Shown: positions 42,481-50,015 of the stretch, piece after piece | How the letters are laid out: each line of letters starts with the position of its first letter | How positions within the stretch are numbered: position 1 is the first letter of the stretch | Assembly (NCBI GenBank): GCA_023460855.1 | Contig: JAEWOS010000017.1 | Location: 1-64,000, forward strand | DNA length: 64,000 bases | Source: Bacteroidota bacterium | GTDB lineage: Bacteria > Bacteroidota > Bacteroidia > Flavobacteriales > Weeksellaceae | Reading direction: 5' to 3' | Program-made: the position numbers and the translations under genes | Notes under the pieces: generated by a model | What the model saw: the letters and a program-made list of their open reading frames with translations, nothing else | The model's database searches: none | What the model was told of the DNA's origin: nothing

Positions 42481-42816
42481 ATGAAAAAATCTTTGTTCGT
42501 AGCTGGTATCGCTGCAATGGCTCTTGTAGCTTGTAAAAAAGAAACTGTTGAAACTACTAACGCTGCTGACTCTGCTGCTGTAGCTGCTGTTGATTCTGCT
42601 AACATCGTAGCTGACTCTGCTGCTAACGTTATCGATTCTGCTGCTACTGTAACTGCTGACGCTGCTGCTGATGCTGCTTCTGCAACTACTGCTGCTGGTG
42701 TTGACGCTGCTAAAGATGCTGCTGCTACTGCTAGCGAAGCTGCTAAAGATGCTGCTGCTGCAACTCAGGATGCTACAGCTGAAGCTAAAGACGCTGTAAA
42801 AGACGCTGTTAAGTAA
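42481..42816 (+). CDS. low-complexity Ala-rich lipoprotein
   Basis: 111 residues with a lipoprotein signal: MKKSLFVAGIAAMALVACKK, Cys18 being the likely lipid site. The rest is Ala-Asp-Ser-Thr rich with repeated blocks (DSAAVAAVDSAN, VIDSAATVTADAAADAAS, AKDAAATASEAAKDAAAATQ) and many Ala/Glu/Lys runs that predict one long helix. The DNA carries many GCT repeats. The composition resembles small stress or cell-wall lipoproteins with coiled-coil shape, but the role is unknown. A strong terminator follows, and a -7 element precedes it, so it is a single gene and likely well expressed. Confidence 0.8.
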   Translation: MKKSLFVAGIAAMALVACKKETVETTNAADSAAVAAVDSANIVADSAANVIDSAATVTADAAADAASATTAAGVDAAKDAAATASEAAKDAAAATQDATAEAKDAVKDAVK

Positions 42817-42840
42817 TTAGTACTTCAAACAGAACGAATC

Positions 42841-42872
42841 AGCCGCGGTGTTCAAAACACTGCGGCTTTTTT
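42841..42872 (+). terminator. intrinsic terminator after the Ala-rich lipoprotein gene
   Basis: AGCCGC and GTGTT pair with AACAC and GCGGCT around a CAA loop, with a G:T pair between the two arms, then six T. It lies 24 bp after the stop and ends at the 3' end of the convergent TrmH gene. Confidence 0.9.
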
Positions 42873-43638
42873 ATTTCATTTTTTGCCTTAGCGTTTCGTA
42901 ACAGGTAATCGCAACAGCATTGCTGAGATTCAGCGAATCAATTGTTCCCGCCATTGGTATCAGAATATTGGTGCCGGTATTTTTCCAGAAATCTGAAATT
43001 CCGGAATGTTCCGTGCCGAAAACAACTGCCGTTTTTTGATCAAAGTCAGCGCTCTGAAGCATTTCCGAATTTTCAGACATGATAGTCGTGAAAATATTAA
43101 AGCCGTTTTCACGCAGAAAATTTAAGGCTGTGTCGTTTTCCAGTGAAAAAATATTCATTCCGAACAGGCAGCCCACGCTGGAGCGGATTACGTTGGGATT
43201 ATAAATATCCACTTTTGTATCAGCAACAAACAAAGCGTCAATTCCGAATGCTTCACAACTTCTCAGGATTGCACCGAGGTTTCCCGGTTTTTCTGCTCCT
43301 TCAATAACGATAATCGTTGAATCTTTTTTTGGAGCAAAACTCTTCAAATCCGAGTCGGGAACTTCAAATATTCCCAGAATTCCTCCTGAATCACCGCGGT
43401 ATGCAGTTTTTTCGAATACATTCTTGCTGATGAAATGTACTGTTCCTTGCGGAATTTCCCTTTTGTAAAGTTCTTCACAGATGAAAAAAGTGTTATTTTC
43501 AAATCCGTGCTGAATTGCCCGGTCGTTTTCCTGCTGTCCTTCCACCACAAACAAACCTGATTTTTTTCTGAAGCGGTTGTCGGTATATAGTCGTGACAGA
43601 TTCTTAATTTTTTCGTTCTGTAAACTTTCTATGATCAT
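42871..43638 (-). CDS. TrmH/SpoU-family RNA 2'-O-methyltransferase
   Basis: 255 residues. The N-terminal SpoU substrate-binding part (LYTDNRFRKKSGLFVVEGQQE, residues 17-37) is followed by the SPOUT knot: IVIEGAEKPGNLGAILRSCE (motif 1), then ALFVADTKVDIYNPNVIRSSVGCLFG (motif 2), and IPMAGTIDSLNLSNAVAI (motif 3). These three motifs form the SAM-binding trefoil knot. It methylates a ribose 2'-hydroxyl in tRNA or 23S rRNA; the exact position is not clear from sequence. It follows the convergent terminator and shares no operon with its neighbour ChrA (29 bp gap). Confidence 0.92.
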   Translation of the reverse strand: MIIESLQNEKIKNLSRLYTDNRFRKKSGLFVVEGQQENDRAIQHGFENNTFFICEELYKREIPQGTVHFISKNVFEKTAYRGDSGGILGIFEVPDSDLKSFAPKKDSTIIVIEGAEKPGNLGAILRSCEAFGIDALFVADTKVDIYNPNVIRSSVGCLFGMNIFSLENDTALNFLRENGFNIFTTIMSENSEMLQSADFDQKTAVVFGTEHSGISDFWKNTGTNILIPMAGTIDSLNLSNAVAITCYETLRQKMK

Positions 43639-43667
43639 TTATGGAAATTGTAACGTAAAAATAAGGG

Positions 43668-44801
43668 CTAATTGATTAACGACAATAAAAAACCTGCAAT
43701 TGCTCCGGCGATTACAATAAATGCACTGTTCAACTTTCGGAATCCGAACACGATCGCAACACTCATTACAGCAATTAGTATTGTGCGCCAGTCTGTGATC
43801 GCGTCCCTGCTCATTTCAATACACACCGCAACAATAACAGCAACCGAAGCAACATTTACAGCGTCTAAAAATGCTGAAAAAATTGGTGAACTGCGTAATT
43901 TTGTAACAATCACACTTAATAATGCGACAAAAACGAATGATGGCAAAAAAATTCCAAGCGTGGAAATAGCTGCCCCCGAAATTCCGCCAATCTGATAGCC
44001 GACAAAAGTTACCGACGAGAAAACAGGACCGGGTGTAAACTGTCCGACTGCAACAGAGTCAATCAGCTGCTGCCTCGTTAAAAGGCCTCTCGAAACCAGT
44101 TCGGTATCCAAAAAGGCAAAGAGCACATAACCGCTGCCATATAATATGGAACCGATTTTCAGGAAAATCCAGAACAGCCCTGCGTTTGATGCCGTTATTT
44201 TTGACGTGCTGTTTGTAGTCAACAGCATAAAAGGCAGAAAACTGTTCATTTGATCTTTCCGGATTTTTTTTGAATAGTAAAGAAGTACCGCAATAATTCC
44301 TGCACCGAAAAGCAAAATTATCTCACTGATTCCGAATAAAGCACCGGCCAGAACGGCTAATCCGATAATTAAAAACGTTGTTGTCTTCAGAGATTTTTTT
44401 GCTAATGGAAAAACAGCTCCTAAAATAATTGCGATAATTGCCGGTTTAATTCCGTATAAAAATGGCTGAACTTCAGGTAACTGTCCGTACTCTTTATAGA
44501 GAAATGCGAAAATTCCGGTAATAAAAACGGCAGGCAGAATAAAGCACAGCCCGGCAACGATGAGTCCTTTCCAGCCGCCTTTTACATGGCCAATGTGTAT
44601 CGCAAGTTCGGTACTGTTAGGCCCCGGAATTAAATTGGTAGCACCCATAAGATCGAGGAATTCCTGTTCTGTGAGCCAGTTTCGCTTAATAACCGTTTCT
44701 TCACGCATCATGGCAATATGCGCAGCAGGACCGCCAAATCCGATAATTCCGAGTTTTAGAAAAATCCTTGCTATATCCTTTAAATGCGCTGTTTGACTCA
44801 C
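43668..44801 (-). CDS. chrA: chromate efflux transporter, two-domain form
   Basis: 377 residues beginning with GTG, with about ten to twelve membrane helices in two CHR halves. GFGGPAAHIAMM (N-terminal half) and ATNLIPGPNSTELAIHIG carry the conserved GPxxH-type and PGP motifs, and the C-terminal half repeats it as GQFTPGPVFSSVTFVGYQIG. The family exports chromate, probably as an antiporter, and also sulfate in some cases. No regulator is next to it; it starts 16 bp after the rmuC gene in the same direction, so it may be read through from rmuC. Confidence 0.92.
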   Translation of the reverse strand: MSQTAHLKDIARIFLKLGIIGFGGPAAHIAMMREETVIKRNWLTEQEFLDLMGATNLIPGPNSTELAIHIGHVKGGWKGLIVAGLCFILPAVFITGIFAFLYKEYGQLPEVQPFLYGIKPAIIAIILGAVFPLAKKSLKTTTFLIIGLAVLAGALFGISEIILLFGAGIIAVLLYYSKKIRKDQMNSFLPFMLLTTNSTSKITASNAGLFWIFLKIGSILYGSGYVLFAFLDTELVSRGLLTRQQLIDSVAVGQFTPGPVFSSVTFVGYQIGGISGAAISTLGIFLPSFVFVALLSVIVTKLRSSPIFSAFLDAVNVASVAVIVAVCIEMSRDAITDWRTILIAVMSVAIVFGFRKLNSAFIVIAGAIAGFLLSLIN

Positions 44802-44817
44802 CGGAATTTTGCTGGAA

Positions 44818-46329
44818 TTATTCTTCTCCGCTTTGTTCGTATTCGTTATCCAGCAGATTTTCCTCGGACACTTCGTTCGCTCTTTCCAGCAAAGTTTCCG
44901 GAAGTTGTTTTGTAGCGCGTGCTCCGAGCTGTTTCAGTTTCTGAACGCTGCCAACCAGGTTTCCTCTGCCCGATGAAAGTTTTTTCATTGCATTTTCGTA
45001 ATCACCTTTCGCATCGTCCATTTTCTTCCCGATTTTCAAAAGATCGGAAACAAACCCGTCGAATTTATCGTAAAGCGCTCCAGCCTGTCTCGCAATTTCA
45101 GCTGCATTTTTATTGTGTGTGTCGCGTTTCCAGACGTCAGAAATGAGTTTCAGATAAGCGATTAGATTGGTCGGACTTAATAAAATAACGTGCTTTTTGT
45201 ACGCATAATTCCATAACTGCTGATCGGCCTGAACCGCTGTAAGAAACGCGGATTCCACCGGAATGAACATGATCGTGAAATCGAGTGATTCTTTCAGGTT
45301 GTCATATCTTTTATCCGCAAGCGTATCAATATGGCGTTTCACCGCAGAAATATGCAGATTCAGGTTTTGGATGCGCTGCTCATCGTCCTCGGCAGAAATC
45401 ATTCTTTCGTACGCATTCAGTGATACTTTGGAATCGATGATAACCAGCTGGTTTCCCGGCAGTTTCAATACAAAATCCGGCCGCTGATTATCGCCGTCCT
45501 CGGTTTTGATATTGTACTGTGTGAAATATTCGCGGTCTTTCGTTAATCCGGAATCTTCGAGAATTCTCTCGAGAATCATTTCTCCCCAGTCTCCCTGCGT
45601 TTTCGTCTGTCCTTTCAATGCTGTTGCGAGGTTGTTGGCTTCCTGACTGATTTTATTGGTCTGCTCCATCATCAGTTTGATGGTGCTGTTCAAAGAAAAC
45701 CGTTCGCGTGCTTCGTTTTCATAAACTTCGTTCACGCGTTTTTTGAAAGTTTCCAGATTTTCACCAAGCGGTTTTAACAGAAGGTCAAGATTTTCCTTAT
45801 TGGTTTCCGTGAATCTTTTGGATTTCTCTTCGAGGATTTCGTTCGCTAGATTTTTGAATTCGTTTTTTGCTGCTTCCTGCAGTTTTACGATTTCTTCCTT
45901 CTGCTCATCAAATCGCGACTGCAGGCTTTCATTCTGCGCCGTGAGTTGAGATTTGATCGCTATAAGTGATTGTTTTTCAGAATATAAAGTCTTTATCTCT
46001 GCGTCCTGCTGTGAATTTTTTTCAGCGTGACGCATGATCTGCTCGTTCTGTGATTCATTGAGTGCCGTCATTCTCGCCATTTCCTGCTGCAACTTAGTCA
46101 GGATTTCCGTCTGTGATTGGTTGGTTTCTTTTTCCTGAAGAATCTGTTTTTCAAGATCAGAAATTTTCACTCCGGAATTTTCCAGGTCGGAGCTTGAACG
46201 GATCAGGTTTTGATTTAATTCATCGTAATTTTTCCTGGGAACATTAGCCGATTTAAGCGCAAAAAACAGAACAAGTGCACCCAGGACTGCACCGGCAATT
46301 AACGCAAGGACTAGATAAATGGTCTCCAT
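44818..46329 (-). CDS. rmuC: RmuC-family DNA recombination protein
   Basis: 503 residues. One N-terminal membrane helix (about 5-25) is followed by a long coiled coil up to about residue 190 (repeated Glu, Gln, Lys heptads). The RmuC nuclease-like core begins near ARERFSLNSTIKLM, and includes LKGQTKTQGDWGEMILERIL, NQRPDFVLKLPGNQLVIIDSKVSL (with the D...DSK motif) and YAYKKHVILLSPTNLIAYLK. Proteins of this family limit inversions and fragments of DNA in E. coli. Start ATG with 204 bp of intergenic repeats upstream. Confidence 0.93.
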   Translation of the reverse strand: METIYLVLALIAGAVLGALVLFFALKSANVPRKNYDELNQNLIRSSSDLENSGVKISDLEKQILQEKETNQSQTEILTKLQQEMARMTALNESQNEQIMRHAEKNSQQDAEIKTLYSEKQSLIAIKSQLTAQNESLQSRFDEQKEEIVKLQEAAKNEFKNLANEILEEKSKRFTETNKENLDLLLKPLGENLETFKKRVNEVYENEARERFSLNSTIKLMMEQTNKISQEANNLATALKGQTKTQGDWGEMILERILEDSGLTKDREYFTQYNIKTEDGDNQRPDFVLKLPGNQLVIIDSKVSLNAYERMISAEDDEQRIQNLNLHISAVKRHIDTLADKRYDNLKESLDFTIMFIPVESAFLTAVQADQQLWNYAYKKHVILLSPTNLIAYLKLISDVWKRDTHNKNAAEIARQAGALYDKFDGFVSDLLKIGKKMDDAKGDYENAMKKLSSGRGNLVGSVQKLKQLGARATKQLPETLLERANEVSEENLLDNEYEQSGEE

Positions 46330-46384
46330 TTTTCAAAAATACGAAAAGGCTTTGGCAAAAACCGCAACGTTTCGGAGCAAAAAT

Positions 46385-46498
46385 TCCCTAGCCCCGATTG
46401 CAGCATTTGTTTGAGCTCTTTTTGCTTTTTTCCGGCACTTCGACAAACTCTGCGACCTTAGAAAAAGCAAAAAAGCGAGTGCGGAAAGCGGGAAAAAG
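46385..46498. repeat. intergenic repeat with inverted TTTTTGCTTTTT arms
   Basis: In the 204-bp gap between rmuC and the YciI-like gene, a TTTTTGCTTTTT arm at about 46419-46430 is matched by AAAAAGCAAAAA at about 46460-46471, with a GC-rich start (CCCTAGCCCCGATTGCAGC) typical of flavobacterial intergenic elements. No gene is seen here. Confidence 0.45.
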
Positions 46499-46533
46499 CT
46501 TCTTATTTACAGAATCAAGAGGTCGCAAAATTT

Positions 46534-47052
46534 CTAAGGATTTTCCTTTGCTACCTTTTTATGATAATCCAGGTGCATCGGAATTGCCGCAGATCCGTAC
46601 CACGGCAGAATTTCGACATCGAAAATTCCGGCTTTAATCGTGGGATCATTTACCAGTAACGCTTTCGCTTCCTCTTCTGTTTTTACGTCGAGCAGAAAAA
46701 TTCCGCGATATCCAAGATGATTATTCGTAGAAAACGGACCCGCAAGTTTCAGCTTCCCGGATTCTTCCATCGCCTGCATGTTCGAAAAATGACCCTTGAA
46801 CAGTTCCGCACGCAGATTTTTATCGGTGATTTCCTTGTCTTTTGCTCCTGTTTTCAGAATTGCCAGGAAATAGCTTTTCATTCCGTATTTGTCTGCTCCA
46901 AGTGAATCGGCGAGTTTTTGATCAAATCCCGGAATTATGGGTTCATTTACGCTGCCTGTTCCGGGAGTTCCGGCTTTTCCGTCCTGAACTTTCTGCTGAA
47001 TTACGCATGAAGTGAGAGACAGCAAAAGAATCAGGGCAAAAATATTTTTCAT
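46534..47052 (-). CDS. YciI-like domain lipoprotein
   Basis: 172 residues with signal MKNIFALILLLSLTSCVIQQ; Cys16 is probably lipidated. Residues about 45-150 form a ferredoxin-like fold of the YciI family: YFLAILKTG, LFKGHFSNMQAMEESGKLKLAGPF (with the HFSNM His) and GIFLLDVKTEEEAKALLVND, then AGIFDVEILPW. YciI domains are often enzyme-like, but most substrates are not known. A secreted, lipid-anchored YciI protein is common in Bacteroidota. It has no clear operon partners. Function in the envelope is unknown. Confidence 0.8.
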   Translation of the reverse strand: MKNIFALILLLSLTSCVIQQKVQDGKAGTPGTGSVNEPIIPGFDQKLADSLGADKYGMKSYFLAILKTGAKDKEITDKNLRAELFKGHFSNMQAMEESGKLKLAGPFSTNNHLGYRGIFLLDVKTEEEAKALLVNDPTIKAGIFDVEILPWYGSAAIPMHLDYHKKVAKENP

Positions 47053-47091
47053 TTTTTATGTTTAATGTTCAGTCACAGTTTATTTTATTTC

Positions 47092-48270
47092 TCAATCCTT
47101 AATTCTCAGGAATTCTTTTGCGAGTTCAATCATTTTCGGATCACCTGTGTATTTTCCGCGTTCATCGGACAGTTTTACCGTTGGAATCCAGTCTCCGTTA
47201 TTGGCACGTACTCCGGTAAGTTTCATCACGATATTCATGGGTTTTAAACCGACATCATTGGTAAGGTTCGTTCCGATTCCGAACGAAATTCCAATTTTTC
47301 CACGACAGTAGCTGGTGATTTCTTCTACTTTTTCCAGATTCAGGCCGTCTGAAAAAATGATGTATTTAAACATTGGATTGATGCCGTTTTTCTGATAATG
47401 GGCGATTGTTTTATCGGCAAATTCAAGCGGATCGCCGCTGTCGTGACGGACGCCGTCGAAAAGTTTTGCGAATTTCTTGTCGAACTGCTGAAAGAAAACT
47501 TCTGTGGTGTACGTATCTGAAAGAGCAACTCCCAAATCTCCGCGGTACACATTCACCCAGTTTTCAAGGGCGATTTCGTTGGACATTTTAAACCCGAATT
47601 CGGCAGCGTGAAACATAAACCATTCGTGTGCATGCGTTCCGATTGGTTTTACGCCATATTTCATCGCAAAATGAACGTTTGATGAACCGATAAATTTTGA
47701 ATTCTGATTCTGAATCAGGGATTTTACTACCAGATCATGTACCGCATATGAATGTCTTCTGCGCGTACCGAATTCTGCAAAAGTGACATTCAGTTGATCC
47801 AGTTTTCGGGCTTTTTCAAGCGTAGTGCTGATTACTTCTTCATTGGTATCGCGCTCCATACGGTTCATTTCGTAATGCAGTTCGGAAATGAGTGCAAGAA
47901 TCGGCACTTCCCACAAAATCGTGCGGTACCAGTTTCCGGCAACGCTTACTTTTAAATCCTCACCTGAATCATCAATCGTTACTTCTGAAGGATCGTATCT
48001 GTAACCTTCGAGAAAATCTAGATATGGAAGTTCCAGATAAGGACAGGTTTCCTGAAGAAATTTCTTTTCTGCTTTGGTGAGTTTCAGTTCAGCCATTGCT
48101 TCCACTGCACTTTTCAGTTCCTGAGCAAAGCCATCAGGAAAATGATGTTTGCCGCGGTTGATGAATTCGTAGCGGACGGTTTCAGAAGGAAAAAGTTTTA
48201 CAACGGCGTTCTGCATTGTAAACTTGTAAAAATCGTTATCGAGGATGGATTTTAAATGAACCTTAGACAT
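47092..48270 (-). CDS. pncB: nicotinate phosphoribosyltransferase
   Basis: 392 residues from the ATG at 48270 (MSKVHLKSILDNDFYKFTMQ). The frame extends seven codons upstream, but a TAAATTTG -7 element at 48289-48296 overlaps that stretch, so the shorter start is preferred. FGTRRRHSYAVHDLV has the conserved residues including the autophosphorylated His region, GTHAHEWFMFHAAE and FDGVRHDSGDPLEFADK line the phosphoribosyl site. The enzyme joins nicotinate and PRPP in NAD salvage, using ATP. Gene stands alone. Confidence 0.95.
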   Translation of the reverse strand: MSKVHLKSILDNDFYKFTMQNAVVKLFPSETVRYEFINRGKHHFPDGFAQELKSAVEAMAELKLTKAEKKFLQETCPYLELPYLDFLEGYRYDPSEVTIDDSGEDLKVSVAGNWYRTILWEVPILALISELHYEMNRMERDTNEEVISTTLEKARKLDQLNVTFAEFGTRRRHSYAVHDLVVKSLIQNQNSKFIGSSNVHFAMKYGVKPIGTHAHEWFMFHAAEFGFKMSNEIALENWVNVYRGDLGVALSDTYTTEVFFQQFDKKFAKLFDGVRHDSGDPLEFADKTIAHYQKNGINPMFKYIIFSDGLNLEKVEEITSYCRGKIGISFGIGTNLTNDVGLKPMNIVMKLTGVRANNGDWIPTVKLSDERGKYTGDPKMIELAKEFLRIKD

Positions 48271-48288
48271 TATATATATGGTATTACA

Positions 48289-48296
48289 CAAATTTA
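48289..48296 (-). promoter_or_regulatory. -7 promoter element of pncB
   Basis: Minus-strand TAAATTTG, 18 bp upstream of the ATG at 48270, an exact TAnnTTTG match. It supports the shorter start. Confidence 0.6.
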
Positions 48297-48354
48297 GAAA
48301 AAGCGCTAAAAAAAATCGTCCTGAGTGGACGATTTAATTGAATTACATATCGTT

Positions 48355-48831
48355 TTATTTTCCCAAATAGGAATTGTACATCCAGACTTCTTTTTCCTGT
48401 TCTGTGATGTAGTCGCTCATTTGCGAATTCGTTCCTTCGTCTCCGGCTTCATCTGAAATGTCGAGAAGTTCTCTCTGAAGGTCGATAACAATCTTAAATG
48501 AAGCGAGAATATTTTCTACACATTTGTTTCCGTCCGACACTTCTTTACTCTCCTTAATGGAGGAAACTTCCAGATATTCGGAATAATTGTGAGCGGGAAC
48601 TGCGCCTAAAGTCAGGATTCTCTCCGCGATCTCATCAATTTTAAGAACCAGATTGTCGTAAAGTTCCTCGAACTTTGGGTGAAGTGTAAAGAACTGATCG
48701 CCTTTGATGTTCCAGTGTGCGCCGCGCGTATTTTGATAGAAGATGGAATAATTTGCAAGAAGCACATTCAGTTTTTCGGCGATTTCTTTGGTTTTGGTCT
48801 CCTTAAGACCGATTATTGCGGTATTTTTCAT
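48355..48831 (-). CDS. dps: Dps family DNA starvation/ferritin-like protein
   Basis: 158 residues forming a four-helix bundle. RGAHWNIKGDQFFTLHPKFEELYDNLVLKIDEIAER is the Dps signature: His in AHWN and Asp/Glu residues in LHPKFEELYD make the intersubunit ferroxidase site. It stores iron, uses hydrogen peroxide, and shields DNA in the stress response. The N-terminal tail lacks the long Lys-rich DNA-binding extension. The stop at 48355 is 84 bp from the pncB start. No clear -7 element was found directly upstream. Confidence 0.93.
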   Translation of the reverse strand: MKNTAIIGLKETKTKEIAEKLNVLLANYSIFYQNTRGAHWNIKGDQFFTLHPKFEELYDNLVLKIDEIAERILTLGAVPAHNYSEYLEVSSIKESKEVSDGNKCVENILASFKIVIDLQRELLDISDEAGDEGTNSQMSDYITEQEKEVWMYNSYLGK

Positions 48832-49048
48832 AAAATCTTTTCCGTAAAATTACGGATATTTTTTCGCTTTTGAAAACCGTGAGGATTGGTAATTTCTATG
48901 AAGCGATTCGTAAAAACCGTTTATTTCCGCCTATTGAACGGCAGCAGTTTATGATTTATAAATTGCGTGCTGACAGATGGGCGGTAAAATATTCATTAAA
49001 AATTTGGGAAACAGTATTTTACGCGCTTTGCAAAATTTGCCCTAACGC

Positions 49049-49079
49049 TTTGTCAGTTGAAAAATTATTTCTACTTTTG
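49049..49079 (+). promoter_or_regulatory. promoter of the rpsL-rpsG-fusA operon
   Basis: TTTG (49049-49052), a 19-bp spacer, and TACTTTTG (49072-49079) match the flavobacterial consensus in both boxes and spacing. The rpsL start is 23 bp downstream. The 271-bp region from 48832 to 49102 holds no other gene. Confidence 0.85.
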
Positions 49080-49102
49080 CACCCTAAAATAAAAAGCATT
49101 TT

Positions 49103-49507
49103 ATGCCTACTATTCAACAGTTAGTAAGAAAAGGAAGAGCCACACTTGCCAAGAAGAGCAAATCGGCTGCTCTTGATTCTTGTCCACAAAGACGCGGTGT
49201 ATGTACGAGAGTATATACCACTACACCTAAGAAACCGAACTCTGCACTTAGAAAAGTTGCAAGGGTAAGGCTTTCCAACGGTAAGGAAGTCAACGCTTAT
49301 ATCCCGGGCGAAGGACATAATCTTCAGGAGCACTCGATAGTATTGGTGCGTGGCGGAAGGGTGAAAGACCTACCGGGAGTTCGTTATCACATTGTAAGAG
49401 GTGCACTGGACACTGCAGGTGTTAACGGCAGAACGCAAAGAAGATCTAAGTACGGAGCTAAAAGACCAAAACCAGGTCAGGCAGCAGCAACCGGTAAGAA
49501 AAAGTAA
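49103..49507 (+). CDS. rpsL: 30S ribosomal protein S12
   Basis: 134 residues. MPTIQQLVRKGRATL is the universal S12 start. TTPKKPNSALRKVARVRLSNG carries Lys at the position mutated in streptomycin resistance (normal, sensitive residue), and PGEGHNLQEHSIVLVRGGRVKDLPGVRYH has the Pro-rich loop. S12 is at the decoding centre of the small subunit. First gene of the operon; rpsG follows after 25 bp. Slightly longer C-terminal tail (about ten residues beyond E. coli), common in Bacteroidota. Confidence 0.99.
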   Translation: MPTIQQLVRKGRATLAKKSKSAALDSCPQRRGVCTRVYTTTPKKPNSALRKVARVRLSNGKEVNAYIPGEGHNLQEHSIVLVRGGRVKDLPGVRYHIVRGALDTAGVNGRTQRRSKYGAKRPKPGQAAATGKKK

Positions 49508-49532
49508 TCATTAATTATTAAGAAACGAAACA

Positions 49533-50009
49533 ATGAGAAAGACGAAAGCGAAAAAAAGACCGTTGTTACCGGATCCTAAATTTAATGATCAACTGGTAAC
49601 GAGATTCGTAAATAACCTGATGCTTGACGGTAAGAAGTCAATTGCATTCAAAATTTTCTACGACGCACTTGATGTTGTAGAATCCAAAAAAGGTGAAACT
49701 GAAAAAACTTCACTGGAAATCTGGAAAGATGCGCTTACAAACGTAATGCCGCACGTAGAAGTACGTTCAAGAAGGATTGGTGGTGCAAACTTCCAGATCC
49801 CGATGCCAATCAGAGCCGACAGAAAAATTTCTATGGCGATGAAATGGTTAATCAAATATTCCAAAGCAAGAAATGATAAGTCGATGGCCCTGAAACTGGC
49901 TGCTGAAATTATCGCTGCTTCAAGAGAAGAAGGTGCTGCTTACAAGAAAAAATCTGATACTCACAAAATGGCGGAAGCTAACAAGGCTTTCTCACACTTT
50001 AAATTCTAA
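49533..50009 (+). CDS. rpsG: 30S ribosomal protein S7
   Basis: 158 residues. DPKFNDQLVTRFVNNLMLDGKK and PHVEVRSRRIGGANFQIPMP are conserved S7 blocks; the C-terminus ends with MAEANKAFSHFKF. S7 binds the 3' domain of 16S rRNA and starts assembly of the small-subunit head. It lies 25 bp after rpsL and 6 bp before fusA, as in the usual str operon. Confidence 0.99.
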   Translation: MRKTKAKKRPLLPDPKFNDQLVTRFVNNLMLDGKKSIAFKIFYDALDVVESKKGETEKTSLEIWKDALTNVMPHVEVRSRRIGGANFQIPMPIRADRKISMAMKWLIKYSKARNDKSMALKLAAEIIAASREEGAAYKKKSDTHKMAEANKAFSHFKF

Positions 50010-50015
50010 TCTGAA

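Noticed and set aside
46398..46637. Plus-strand frame of 79 codons
   Set aside because: It overlaps the YciI-like gene on the other strand and an intergenic repeat; Ser/Arg/Lys-rich shadow sequence.
48870..49124. Plus-strand frame of 84 codons in the gap before rpsL
   Set aside because: It runs through the consensus rpsL promoter and into the rpsL start, has no family features, and an odd composition. A chance frame.
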